Origin: Sulfurovum sp.
GTDB lineage: Bacteria > Campylobacterota > Campylobacteria > Campylobacterales > Sulfurovaceae
NCBI GenBank assembly: GCA_026990595.1
Contig: JALXCZ010000052.1
Span: 30,738-94,737 of the forward strand
Reading direction: 5' to 3'
Length of the DNA stretch: 64,000 nt
In this document: one piece after another, positions 54,504 to 63,500 of the stretch
Numbering within the stretch: the first letter of the stretch is position 1
Layout of the letters: each line of letters begins with the position of its first letter
Translations under genes and position numbers: made by a program
The notes under the pieces: model-generated
What the model saw: only the letters and a program-made list of their open reading frames with translations
Told to the model about the DNA's origin: nothing
Databases searched by the model: none

Positions 54504-54608
54504 GCCTCTTTTCAGACCTGTGCAACGGGACTGAGGGACAACGGGTCAGGACGGGAACGTAGCAGCCCATCTCTCTTTCTCGTGTGCCGCAGCCATCTGG
54601 GGAGAGGT
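54504..54608 (+). ncRNA. ffs: Signal recognition particle RNA (4.5S-type)
   Basis: About 105 nt. The closing helix CCTCTTTTCAG pairs with CTGGGGAGAGG over 11 pairs (with G-U). The conserved SRP core GGTCAGG ... AGCAGCC encloses a GGAA tetraloop (CGGGAACG), and the 3' side has CGTGTGCCG as in E. coli 4.5S RNA. It binds Ffh and guides membrane proteins to SecYEG. Confidence 0.93.
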
Positions 54609-54626
54609 ACTTCACAACTTTAACGT

Positions 54627-54646
54627 AAAACATCCACTCATGTTTT
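54627..54646 (+). terminator. Hairpin after SRP RNA
   Basis: AAAACAT-CCACTC-ATGTTTT, a 7-bp A/T-rich stem 18 bases after the RNA, with only a short T-run built into the stem. Confidence 0.45.
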
Positions 54647-54661
54647 CAACCTAAGTACTAT

Positions 54662-54749
54662 AGAGAGGTGGCCGAGTGGTCGAAGGCGCACGACTGGAAC
54701 TCGTGTATGGGGCAACTCATCGAGGGTTCGAATCCCTTCCTCTCTGCCA
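54662..54749 (+). tRNA. tRNA-Ser (GGA)
   Basis: 88 nt with a long variable arm. AGAGAGG pairs with CCTCTCT, the anticodon arm CACGA-CTGGAAC-TCGTG has anticodon GGA, the T arm carries GGTTCGAATCC, and GCCA is encoded at the end. Confidence 0.96.
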
Positions 54750-54839
54750 GTTAAAATTCACAACAACTCTCCACTTCTATACCCACTTGAATTTAATAAC
54801 AACCATATTATAAGGAATGGGAATCCGATAGAAACCGAA

Positions 54840-56114
54840 TTATTCATTTATTATCACAACCCTGTTTCGCCCACTGTCCTTGGCTTTATACAGCGCTCTA
54901 TCAACGCGTTCAAACAGACTTTTACTTGTGTCCTCACTATGTACTTCTGTCACACCGAAACTGCACGTTAATTTTTTATCGATACCAAAATCATATTTCT
55001 CAATAATCAAACGTAAATGCTCTGCAGTAATTTTAGCATTTTCCAAAGTAGTTCCGGACAAAAGTAAAATAAACTCTTCCCCTCCCCAGCGTGACAAGGA
55101 ATCTGTAGTTCTTATATGCTTCAAAACAAGGGTAGTGAACAATTTAAGTACATTGTCTCCAACGGTATGACCATGACGGTCATTTACCTGTTTGAAATTG
55201 TCAATATCAAGAAGCATAATGCTCAAGTTACTTTGATCCTTTTTGCTTTTATCTATTGCTTTATCAAGTAAAATATTGAATTTGGTACGATTATTAATTT
55301 GTGTCAGTTCATCGGTATAGGCTTCATGTTTATATTGACGCTTTTCTTTGACTATAGATGTAACCTCCGAAAAGGTAACAATTATATTTTGACTTTCTGT
55401 TTTATCCGATAAAGAGACCAGGAAAAATTTTGATTCTGACAGTTTTGTATCCTGTATTGACACAATACGTTTATCCTCTGCTATTCCTTTTATCTCTTTG
55501 ATCCACTGTATTTCATTATTATCAGGAGAGAAACATCCCTCTTTCTTCTCAAACCTCTTACTCAAAGATTCATATCTGTTCAAGAACTCTTCAAGCGATG
55601 CATACCCTAAAAAAGTAAGCAGTTTTTTGTTATAAAAAACCGGTAACCCATTTTTATTATACACTGCAAGCATTGTATTCTGCATCTGTGCAACATCATT
55701 CAATATACTTTCATAGAGTCTTTTCTGTTTTTCAAATTCTATATTTCTATGGATGTCATGTATCTTTTTTTTCAAAAGTCCTAGGTCTACCGGTTTAAGT
55801 ATATACCCCTCGACCTGCATCTCGATCGCTTCGAGAAAATAATTGTTGTCACTATGTGCCGTTGTGAAGATAATGGTTTGTTCAGGAGAGAGTTCTTTGA
55901 TCTTTTTTGCCATGTCAATACCATTCATTTTTGGCATCTTTATATCACTGATCACAATATCCGGAGTGTGTAATTGAAAAAGAGCCAACCCTTCTTCTCC
56001 ATTACCTGCCGTCATCACATCACGGCTATAGCGTTGCAAAAACCTCTTGAGTTCAAACCGTACTTCCGGCTCATCCTCAACGAACAGTATAGTAGGGAGT
56101 TTTTGTTTCATCAT
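54840..56114 (-). CDS. Response regulator with GGDEF diguanylate cyclase domain
   Basis: 424 residues. A receiver domain (about 8-125; phospho-Asp in IVISDIKMPKMNG, Lys in ILKPVDLG), a PAS-like middle with VYNKNGLPVFYNKKLLTFLGY, and a GGDEF domain (about 260-424) with SRWGGEEFILLLSG. GGEEF is an active-site form, and an I-site RTTD lies five residues before it, so product feedback by c-di-GMP is expected. It overlaps the kinase gene upstream by 4 bases, so the two form a signalling operon. Confidence 0.93.
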   Translation of the reverse strand: MMKQKLPTILFVEDEPEVRFELKRFLQRYSRDVMTAGNGEEGLALFQLHTPDIVISDIKMPKMNGIDMAKKIKELSPEQTIIFTTAHSDNNYFLEAIEMQVEGYILKPVDLGLLKKKIHDIHRNIEFEKQKRLYESILNDVAQMQNTMLAVYNKNGLPVFYNKKLLTFLGYASLEEFLNRYESLSKRFEKKEGCFSPDNNEIQWIKEIKGIAEDKRIVSIQDTKLSESKFFLVSLSDKTESQNIIVTFSEVTSIVKEKRQYKHEAYTDELTQINNRTKFNILLDKAIDKSKKDQSNLSIMLLDIDNFKQVNDRHGHTVGDNVLKLFTTLVLKHIRTTDSLSRWGGEEFILLLSGTTLENAKITAEHLRLIIEKYDFGIDKKLTCSFGVTEVHSEDTSKSLFERVDRALYKAKDSGRNRVVIINE

Positions 56115-58486
56115 GGTCTTTCTCTCAGATCAATAACAAAAGAGGCTCCACTCTCTTTGAGATTTATCGCACTTAATCTGCCGCCCATATTCTCTTCAAT
56201 GATCACTTTGGACATATACAGCCCTATACCTGTGCCTTCTCCCTGCTCTTTAGTGGTAAAATACGGTTCAAATATCCTGTCAAATATCTCCTCTGGTATG
56301 CCGGAAGCATTATCACTGATCGTGACCATTTTTTCTTGCAGAACAATAATTATTTCCGGATGCTCCGTTCTACCGTCTTTTAATTCATAAGCAGCATTCG
56401 TAAGAATATTCAGAATAACCTGTTGGAATTCACTGCGAAAACCGTAAATGTTAAAATCATCACCGATGATCTTCAATGTTATATTGTGCTTTTTCAAAGA
56501 GGCTTCCTGTATGGAAACTGTCTCTTCAATGGCTTTTTTTACACCGAACGCTTCTTTTATTTTATCTACTTTAAAAAAGTTCTTAAAATCGTCTATTGTT
56601 TGACTCATGAATTCAATGGTCTCTTTGTTCTTTTTCACATAGTGTTTAATGAATGCTTCATCTACATGACCATCAATAAAATCATATTCAAGATTTTGGA
56701 TACTCAATCCCAAGGCATTCAGAGGTTGTCGCCACTGGTGGGCGATCGCACCTATCATCTCACCCATGGCTGCCAATTTTGACTGCTCCTGCAAAAGCTG
56801 CTGCTGCTTGAGGTTCTCTTCTGTTTTGATCTTCACGGCACTTGCCAGTCCTTTGTTCGCTTCTTTCAAAACATATTGACGGTAAATACCAAGCAGTACG
56901 ACTACAAGGAAGGCGGCCAAGACATACAGAAGATACCAATAATTAAAAGGTTGAAATGACTGTCTGCCGACCCATCTGTCATAGATCAGCTTATGTTGTT
57001 CCCGAGGGATCGTTGCAAGTGCCTTGTCAAGTATCGATAGAAGCAACGGATCATCATTGCGTACTGCAATGGAAAGTCGGAGTCGCATGTCCGTATAACC
57101 GGCAATACCGATAGATTTAAGATTGTATTTATTAATGTAAAACGATGCAACGGGCAAGGTGGAGATTGTTGCGTATGCTCTGCCGTCGTCTACCATTTTA
57201 AAAGATTCCAGAGCATCATCCGCCTCAACGATATTTACAGCCGGGTAGAGTTTCTGCAGCTGAGCAATAAGAGCTGATCCTTTTTTTCTTGCTATGGGTT
57301 TATCTATAATATCCATAAGACTGCTGACAAAGCCCTGATCATCCTTCGTGATGATCGCCAGTTTATAGTCCAAGTACGGATAGGTGAACCGCGCATATGC
57401 TTCACGTTTTTTTGTTTTGGCAGCAGCAGGAAGGATATCACACTTCTTCTCTTTCAGATAATGCTGGGATTCACTCCAATTACGTGTAGGCACAGCTTTG
57501 AATGTTATATTCAGATCTTTTCCTATCACGTTCATCGTATCAGTAGAGATACCTTTGGTGATAAATCCGTTTGATGTATCTGCAAACTCTATAGGCTGCC
57601 AATCAGGATCAATACACATCTTTACCACTCTCTTTTTACGAAGATATGCCAACTCTTCTTTTGTCAACGTCCCGGTAACCGGGATCTTTAACTCTTCTGT
57701 GCCTATCCATTTCTCTTTTATGGCATTCAGCTCACTATTACTCACGCTGTACATTGCTTTTTGCAGAATATCTCTTAAGGTGGCTTTATCAGGGGATGTT
57801 GCGATATTCAGATCCAGAGACAGTCGTCTGTCATTGATCAGATGCCCATAGGCAAGATAGAGTTTATTGTCCTTCATAAGATAACGCAGAATACCACTGC
57901 TTCCGACCGTTGCATCACTGCTTCCATTTTTTACCGAAACAATACAACTGCGTGCATTTTTTTCAAGTTTTAATGTGATATCAGGATGATAGGCTTCCAA
58001 AAAATGCTGCATAAAATAACCTTTTATGACTGAAACCGTCTTCCCGTCCAGATCCCGTAATGTTTTTATTTTGGCATCATTGGTAAATATGGCTTTTTTG
58101 GTTCCTGCATAAGGCTGTGTAAAATGAAGGAACTTTTCTCTTTGCGGTGTACGCATGATATTGAGCATCACATCGATCTTGTTATGACGAGCCATGTCCA
58201 TGAATTCTGCCCAGGTATGTCCGGATATATATTTCACTTTGATGCCCAGTCTTTTTGCCAGAAGATCAAGATAATCAATGGAAAAACCTTTGGGCTTTCC
58301 ATCTTCAATAAAATTATAGGGAGGATAATCTGCTTCATTGTGTGCAGTGATCACAGGATGTGATTTAAGAAAGTTTTTCTCTTCTTTTGTCAGGTGTATA
58401 CTTTTATTATGTTCCACAGGAGCTGCGTAAACAAGAACCAAACCCAAAGAGAGTAAAATAGCTATGGTTTTAAAAAGGGTTTTCAT
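56111..58486 (-). CDS. Hybrid sensor: two SBP_bac_3 domains and histidine kinase
   Basis: 791 residues. A signal peptide (about 1-21) precedes two amino-acid-binding-protein-like domains in tandem (about 30-265 and 280-510: PPYNFIEDGKPKGFSIDYLD and WQPIEFADTSNGFITKGIS), followed by a membrane helix (about 520-540) and the kinase core. The HisKA box is IAHQWRQPLNALG, and the ATPase domain has NAAYELKD and DNASGIPEEIFDRIFEPYFTTK, GTGIGLYMSKVI. It is an outside sensor, probably of amino acids or similar small molecules, feeding the GGDEF regulator. Confidence 0.93.
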   Translation of the reverse strand: MKTLFKTIAILLSLGLVLVYAAPVEHNKSIHLTKEEKNFLKSHPVITAHNEADYPPYNFIEDGKPKGFSIDYLDLLAKRLGIKVKYISGHTWAEFMDMARHNKIDVMLNIMRTPQREKFLHFTQPYAGTKKAIFTNDAKIKTLRDLDGKTVSVIKGYFMQHFLEAYHPDITLKLEKNARSCIVSVKNGSSDATVGSSGILRYLMKDNKLYLAYGHLINDRRLSLDLNIATSPDKATLRDILQKAMYSVSNSELNAIKEKWIGTEELKIPVTGTLTKEELAYLRKKRVVKMCIDPDWQPIEFADTSNGFITKGISTDTMNVIGKDLNITFKAVPTRNWSESQHYLKEKKCDILPAAAKTKKREAYARFTYPYLDYKLAIITKDDQGFVSSLMDIIDKPIARKKGSALIAQLQKLYPAVNIVEADDALESFKMVDDGRAYATISTLPVASFYINKYNLKSIGIAGYTDMRLRLSIAVRNDDPLLLSILDKALATIPREQHKLIYDRWVGRQSFQPFNYWYLLYVLAAFLVVVLLGIYRQYVLKEANKGLASAVKIKTEENLKQQQLLQEQSKLAAMGEMIGAIAHQWRQPLNALGLSIQNLEYDFIDGHVDEAFIKHYVKKNKETIEFMSQTIDDFKNFFKVDKIKEAFGVKKAIEETVSIQEASLKKHNITLKIIGDDFNIYGFRSEFQQVILNILTNAAYELKDGRTEHPEIIIVLQEKMVTISDNASGIPEEIFDRIFEPYFTTKEQGEGTGIGLYMSKVIIEENMGGRLSAINLKESGASFVIDLRERP

Positions 58487-58540
58487 TCGTTCTTTTTCCT
58501 TAAAAAATCTAAATTCATATTGTATTCTACCCTATTTATG

Positions 58541-59596
58541 TCAAATTTCTGTCAAATACCTATCGAACATCTTCATTGCCGTGGTATACCCGTTTGCCTG
58601 CAAAGACTCAAAGTCTGCCTGTGACATTTTTTTAAGGTTGGTAGCGACTGACTTGGCGGAGTGAGCATCCTGTTCCAGGCTTGCATATTCGGTTCCTATG
58701 CGTATATGCATACAGTCTCCTTTGTTTTCATGCAGAAATTTGTGAAAGAGCCGTACTTTCAGGCTGCGTATCTGCTCGGTTGAGACATCGATGATCCTGC
58801 CTACACGGCTCCAGTAGCGTACAGACTCCGTCTCCAAAGGCTTTGAGGCATCACTGAGCATCGCAAAGTCGATCCCTTTGGCAAACTTTGTAAAATTCTT
58901 CTTGATCAGAACTTCGATCCCAAGATTGTCATAAAGCCCGCCATCATACAGCAGCAGACTTTTTTGCTCAGGCATGCTCTTCGGGAAGAAGTCATACTTC
59001 CGTGTTTTCAGCTTTAACGGTCCTATGCCTATGGGAAACCCTGCTGATGCAGCAATGGCATCTGCCAGATCCATCTCCGGGTAGGTTACATATCCCAACC
59101 CGTAACTTCCCATCTTCTGCTTTTCTATCCGCCAGGACTTTCCCGTCTCCAATACCGTGGTATTGATGCTCCATACGGGATGCTCAGCAATATCCTGCAT
59201 ATTGACATCGATCTTCCAGTTTTCTCTCAGGGTGTAGGAAAGCATAGAGTGTCGGTTGATAAAGGTAAGTTTCTTAAGCATATTCAGCAGTGCACTTCCC
59301 TGCAGGGAGTGTTCCGTAAAGTAGGGACGCACATGGGGGAGTATGTTCTCCAGATAGGTTCTACTGTCGGGGAAGTTGTAGGCATTGAGCCTGTAGATGA
59401 GCGCCATGACCACCGAACCTCCGGAAACGGTGGAGAGACGCTTCACATTCTCCAGCAGCCCGTTCTCCGCCAAATAGGAGAGTACCCCCAGATGGAACAC
59501 TGCCGCCCTGTGTCCGCCGCCAGAGAGTGCCAAGCCTATCTTCCTATCTTTAAATGTTTGGTATACGGAGTTGTTCTCACTTCTATCTACAGACAT
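58541..59596 (-). CDS. Patatin-like phospholipase
   Basis: About 351 residues from MSVDRSENN; the track start adds 9 residues that include basic KRKK and is less likely. The oxyanion GLALSGGGHRAAVFHLG is at about residue 20, the nucleophile block STVSGGSVVMA (G-x-S type as in cytosolic phospholipase A2), and the catalytic Asp in LLYDGGLYDNLG. It should act on membrane lipids as an acylhydrolase, in the cytoplasm (no signal peptide). Divergent from the GH19-like gene. Confidence 0.88.
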   Translation of the reverse strand: MSVDRSENNSVYQTFKDRKIGLALSGGGHRAAVFHLGVLSYLAENGLLENVKRLSTVSGGSVVMALIYRLNAYNFPDSRTYLENILPHVRPYFTEHSLQGSALLNMLKKLTFINRHSMLSYTLRENWKIDVNMQDIAEHPVWSINTTVLETGKSWRIEKQKMGSYGLGYVTYPEMDLADAIAASAGFPIGIGPLKLKTRKYDFFPKSMPEQKSLLLYDGGLYDNLGIEVLIKKNFTKFAKGIDFAMLSDASKPLETESVRYWSRVGRIIDVSTEQIRSLKVRLFHKFLHENKGDCMHIRIGTEYASLEQDAHSAKSVATNLKKMSQADFESLQANGYTTAMKMFDRYLTEI

Positions 59597-59673
59597 CTTT
59601 TTCCTTTTTCCTACAAATATCATAACATATTTAGGTAATTTTTTTAATGTACAATAGTAAAAAGGAGCACTTC

Positions 59674-60372
59674 ATGCAAAAACTAACGGTCAGACAGATA
59701 CGTGTTATTTTCCAACGTAACAACCTCGACCGCTACTTCTGTCTGGAACTCATCAGGCTTTTGGAACTTTATAAAGAGATGTTCAAGATCAACACAGAAC
59801 TCAGAAGAGTCAGGTTTCTGGCACAGGCGGTACATGAAACACTCATCAACCGTCACGGAAAAGTAGTTCCCAGAGAGAACCTCAACTACACTCCTGCAGG
59901 GCTTATGCGTATCAGCAGGTTCTTCCGAACCCATGAGGCGTTGGCACGCAAATACGGGCGTACCCAAATACATAAAGCCAATATCAAAGCCATAGCCAAC
60001 CTCATGTATGCAGACAGGAACCGAAGCAAAAAATACAAACTGGGCAACATCTGGGCAGGAGACGGCTATGCTTTCAGAGGGATGTTCATGCTCCAAAGCA
60101 CAGGGCGCACAAATGTCATGAAAGATATCAATCACATCAAAAAGATGACTGGCATAAACCTGCTTGACGAAACCAGACGTCCCTACCCAAAGGCAGTCAA
60201 TTCCTATACCGTCTACATCATAGGCGGTATGGCACACTGGCACAGAACAGGCATGTACAAACTCCGCTCCACCAACGCCATCACGAACAGACTGAACAAG
60301 GGTCTTCCCAAAAGTATGAAACGCGAAAGACTGGCTACGGCTTTACGGGTCAAGAAGTATTTGATGGGGTAA
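59674..60372 (+). CDS. GH19-like lysozyme/chitinase domain protein
   Basis: 232 residues from the ATG at 59674, which has AAGGAG correctly placed; the track start is nine codons earlier. The GH19 pattern is seen in FLAQAVHETLINRHG (catalytic Glu in HET), ENLNYTPAGLMRI, IANLMYADRNRSKKY, GDGYAFRGMFMLQSTGRTN, VNSYTVYIIGGM. Without a signal peptide it resembles phage-type endolysins more than secreted chitinases. No holin, portal or tail gene lies nearby. Substrate (peptidoglycan or chitin) unknown. Confidence 0.82.
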   Translation: MQKLTVRQIRVIFQRNNLDRYFCLELIRLLELYKEMFKINTELRRVRFLAQAVHETLINRHGKVVPRENLNYTPAGLMRISRFFRTHEALARKYGRTQIHKANIKAIANLMYADRNRSKKYKLGNIWAGDGYAFRGMFMLQSTGRTNVMKDINHIKKMTGINLLDETRRPYPKAVNSYTVYIIGGMAHWHRTGMYKLRSTNAITNRLNKGLPKSMKRERLATALRVKKYLMG

Positions 60373-60528
60373 TATAATTTTACATTATTACTGCATCAAA
60401 CTTTCGGGGATTTGCTTGACGTGGTAATAAGTCTACAAAACCTCCAATGAAGCCTTGCACTCTTCAAACCTTCTCTTGTACCAGATCAGGTTTTTCTGAT
60501 AGCTCCTTGACCTTAGCTGTTGTCAGTA

Positions 60529-61317
60529 TCAATACCTGCCGTTGGCAAGGTCTATGAGAGAGTAACCTGCTTTCCAGTACTTACGGATGGTCTTTCTGAA
60601 ATCTTCAATATCTTCATTGTTGGCAAAGACCTCTTCTCTGGGCTTGTCAAACTTGGCAAAGAGCAGGAACCACTCAGATGCAGTGTACTCAATGTTGACA
60701 ATACGGTACCCCTCTTTCCATCGTCTCTTGATCTGCCTTGCGACATCTACCCATTCCTCTACTTTGTCGTAAGCCTGCTCTTTAAAACTGGTATTTTTGG
60801 CAAAAATACCTGTCCAGTATCCTTCTGCCTCTTCTACATCGACCAGCATGGAGCCCTCTTTCCAATGCGTGATAATGCTTTTCTCGAAAGCTTCCCAGTA
60901 ACGCGTGGAAACAAATGTCACCTCTTTGGTCTTGCCGCCTTTGGCAAATACCCCCAGCCACTCTCCGGCACCATACTCGATATTAATGAGAACAAACCCC
61001 TTTTCTTTGTAGGCATTAACTGTTTTTGCGAACTTTTTCAAGTCACGTCTGTGCATATAGGCTTGCTGTGTATAGCCTGCACCCCTGCCGTAGAGTACCA
61101 TCCAGACATCATGCCCGTAGGAGATATCGATGATGTCTGAGCCTTTCTCCCATTCTTTGTCGATAGCATTCTTAAGATGCAACAGGCTTTTACTTGTAGT
61201 ATAGGACTGTCCTGTGTAAGGCGTGTTCTTTGCAAAAACACCCACCCAGAAACTGTCTGCGCATATTATCACAGGCAGAACTGCAAATATAACGATCCAT
61301 CCTTTTCTCTTTTTCAT
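60529..61317 (-). CDS. Exported protein with five WxxxFAK repeats (paralogue 1)
   Basis: 263 residues from MKKRKGWIVIFAVL; GAGGAG lies at correct spacing before this Met, not before the earlier one. After a signal peptide (about 1-20) come five repeats of about 48 residues, each starting near WxxxFAK(G): FWVGVFAKNT, VWMVLYGRGA, WLGVFAKGGK, WTGIFAKNTS, WFLLFAKFDK, each ending with a KEGxxIxxIEY-type segment. The pattern recalls propeller-like DUF7477 repeats (from memory). It is 38% or so alike in layout to the gene at 61456. Function unknown; probably binds something outside the cytoplasm. Confidence 0.78.
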   Translation of the reverse strand: MKKRKGWIVIFAVLPVIICADSFWVGVFAKNTPYTGQSYTTSKSLLHLKNAIDKEWEKGSDIIDISYGHDVWMVLYGRGAGYTQQAYMHRRDLKKFAKTVNAYKEKGFVLINIEYGAGEWLGVFAKGGKTKEVTFVSTRYWEAFEKSIITHWKEGSMLVDVEEAEGYWTGIFAKNTSFKEQAYDKVEEWVDVARQIKRRWKEGYRIVNIEYTASEWFLLFAKFDKPREEVFANNEDIEDFRKTIRKYWKAGYSLIDLANGRY

Positions 61318-61415
61318 TGGCATTCTCCTCAAAAGTTTTCATAAAACAAATAGTATATTATAAGTTTTACTGAATTATATTGTACCCTGTTTTTTAATAA
61401 TTTAGAACAATGAAT

Positions 61416-61442
61416 CCTCTGAATAATCTCGATATTCAGAGG
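61416..61442 (-). terminator. Strong hairpin after the second repeat-protein gene
   Basis: CCTCTGAATA-ATCTCGA-TATTCAGAGG, a perfect 10-bp stem, 14 bases after the stop at 61456 on the minus strand. The T-tract is poor. Confidence 0.6.
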
Positions 61443-61455
61443 GTTTAAACAAATG

Positions 61456-62244
61456 TCACTTTCTCGCCTCTGCAAGATCGGTAATGCGGTACCCTTTCTG
61501 CCAGTACTTGTCGATGAGCCGTCTGTATTTCCCATATTTGCCACTGAGCACATAGGTCTCCTGACGGGGCTTGTCACGTTCGCAGAAAAGAGCGAACCAG
61601 AGGTTGTTTCCGTACTCCAGACTCTGCAGACTGTACCCCTCTTTCCACTTTTTTGCAATGATCTTTTCCAAATGTTCTTTATCTTCTGCAAGAGCATAAC
61701 TCTGTGCCTTGAATGGTGCTTTCCTTGCAAAAACAGCTGTCCAGTACCCTTCTGCCGCTTCTACATCTATGAGCTTCATCCCCCTCTCTTGCTCTCTTTT
61801 TATCTCATATCTTAACGTTTTCGCATCTCGAACGACCACCAACTCCGTTCCCTCTATTTTGCCGCCTTTCTGAAAAACAGCAACCCAGGCACCGACCCCG
61901 TTCTCCACATTACTCAACGCATATCCCTTTTTTTCGTAGCGGTTGACAACATCCTGAAATTCATGCATGATCCTACGGTGTACATACATCTGTCTCTTGG
62001 CAGCTGTTCCCTTGCTCAAGACCACCGACCAGCGTCTTGGAGAATGGGAGATGTCAGTGATCGCATACCCCTCTTTCCAGGCTTTTTTCAGCGGAGTTGT
62101 CAAGTTGTCAAGTTTTGTCGTAGCAAGCAGCCTCTGCTCCTTCAGACCACTCTCTTTTGCCAATAAAGCGACCCAGAAAAAATCTGCCTCTGCAAAGGAA
62201 GGCAACAGCAGGAACATTACTGTCACATAGTATAAGGATCTCAT
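61456..62244 (-). CDS. Exported protein with five WxxxFxK repeats (paralogue 2)
   Basis: 262 residues from MRSLYYVTVMFLLLPS at 62244, which has AAGGAG at the proper distance; the track adds 20 residues. Signal peptide to about residue 18, then the same five-repeat layout as paralogue 1: FWVALLAKES, WSVVLSKGTA, WVAVFQKGGK, WTAVFARKAP, WFALFCERDK. Corresponding repeats match each other better across the two genes (AEGYWTGIFAK/AEGYWTAVFAR), so the whole gene was duplicated after the repeats had formed. Confidence 0.8.
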   Translation of the reverse strand: MRSLYYVTVMFLLLPSFAEADFFWVALLAKESGLKEQRLLATTKLDNLTTPLKKAWKEGYAITDISHSPRRWSVVLSKGTAAKRQMYVHRRIMHEFQDVVNRYEKKGYALSNVENGVGAWVAVFQKGGKIEGTELVVVRDAKTLRYEIKREQERGMKLIDVEAAEGYWTAVFARKAPFKAQSYALAEDKEHLEKIIAKKWKEGYSLQSLEYGNNLWFALFCERDKPRQETYVLSGKYGKYRRLIDKYWQKGYRITDLAEARK

Positions 62245-62355
62245 CCTGTTTCTCCTTTTTTCTCTATGATACCATAACCCGGCATGGCTCTTTTTGAAAG
62301 CCAAAGTAATTTATTGTATACTAATGGCAATAATTCAATTTTGAAGGTTCATTCT

Positions 62356-62814
62356 ATGAAAAAAACAACACTGTTCCTTTCTCTTCTGTTAGTGATATTC
62401 ATGACCGGCTGCAGTACCTCCGATATTTCTGTCCCTTTCGGTAAAAAAGTAAAAAAAGAGTACTTCACCGGAGGAAAGGTCCGTTCCGAATTCATTATGA
62501 GTGACAACACAGGAAAGAACGGTATTCTTAAAAAATATGGTTATGACGGGAAAGTCACTTCTGTCGCCCACATCAAGAATGGTGTCAATGACGGGGTAGA
62601 GACATGGTTTGACAAGCATGGTCGTGTACTGATGAAAGTCCCTTATGTCAACGGGAAAAAAGATGGCATACAGGAAGCATACTACGAGAATGGGGATGTC
62701 ATGATCTCCACTACCTATGTCAATGGTGTCAAGAATGGTAAGGCAGTTGCCTACAACAAAGATGGCAGCATCCACAGACAGGTCACTTTCAGAAACGGGA
62801 AGATCATCGATTGA
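62356..62814 (+). CDS. MORN-repeat lipoprotein
   Basis: 152 residues from the ATG at 62356. Lipobox FMTGC (Cys about 19) predicts a lipid anchor. Then MORN-like (YwqK-type) repeats: GKVRSEFIM, GILKKYGYDGKV, GVNDGVETWFDKHGRV, GKKDGIQEAYYENGDV, GVKNGKAVAYNKDGSI. It overlaps the next gene's TTG start region. Such proteins occur in many envelope contexts; function open. Confidence 0.82.
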   Translation: MKKTTLFLSLLLVIFMTGCSTSDISVPFGKKVKKEYFTGGKVRSEFIMSDNTGKNGILKKYGYDGKVTSVAHIKNGVNDGVETWFDKHGRVLMKVPYVNGKKDGIQEAYYENGDVMISTTYVNGVKNGKAVAYNKDGSIHRQVTFRNGKIID

Positions 62815-62816
62815 GT

Positions 62817-63491
62817 ATGTCTCTTCTACCGCGATACAGACATATCATCAACCCTAAACTCAAACATACCTACCTGACATTTGATGAGGGGGGAGACCTT
62901 ATCATCAAATCTCCAAGGGTCTCACAGCACTACATAGAAAAACTCCTTATTAAAAAATCTTCCTGGATCAACCGTTCAAGAGAAAAACTTATACAGAAAA
63001 AGGATAATACTTTAGATTACTCCAGGCAGACAGAGATCTATTTCCATGGGAAAGCCTATCCTCTGATACTGAGTCAACAGGCAAAAAAGAGAACCGAACT
63101 AAGCTTTGAAAATGGCACATTCATACTCCGCTACCATCGTTATGATGAAACTCTTTTTCAAAAACATATTGACAAATTCTACAAAAAGGAAGCCTCTGCA
63201 TTCATCCCTGCACAGGTTGAGTACTGGGCATCTGAAATGAAACTGACCCCCAACAGGATCTCTTTTCGTAAAACAAAGCGTCAATGGGGAAGCTGCAACA
63301 TGAAAAATGACCTGAGTTTCAATACTATGGCAATGAAGCTTCCTTTGGATGTGATACAATACCTCATCGTACATGAGCTGGCACATATCGAGCATAAGCA
63401 CCATCAGAAAAGTTTTTGGGCACGGGTGGAGAAACATCTACCGAACTACAGGCAACTTGTGGCTGAACTAAAAACCTATAGTACCGTTTAA
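62817..63491 (+). CDS. YgjP-type metal-dependent protease (DUF45)
   Basis: 224 residues from the ATG at 62817; the track uses a TTG two codons earlier. Zinc motif VHELAHIEHKHHQKSFWARVEKHLPNY near the C-terminus and RKTKRQWGSCNMKNDLSFN before it are the YgjP/WLM signatures. It is probably a cytoplasmic metallopeptidase; in E. coli YgjP is uncharacterised. Confidence 0.88.
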   Translation: MSLLPRYRHIINPKLKHTYLTFDEGGDLIIKSPRVSQHYIEKLLIKKSSWINRSREKLIQKKDNTLDYSRQTEIYFHGKAYPLILSQQAKKRTELSFENGTFILRYHRYDETLFQKHIDKFYKKEASAFIPAQVEYWASEMKLTPNRISFRKTKRQWGSCNMKNDLSFNTMAMKLPLDVIQYLIVHELAHIEHKHHQKSFWARVEKHLPNYRQLVAELKTYSTV

Positions 63492-63500
63492 GGAGTTCCC

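Noticed and set aside
59683-60243. 186-aa minus-strand ORF
   Set aside because: Antisense to the GH19-like gene, whose motifs are clear on the plus strand.
59674-60372. Prophage
   Set aside because: Single endolysin-like gene with no integrase, capsid, portal or tail genes within the window.
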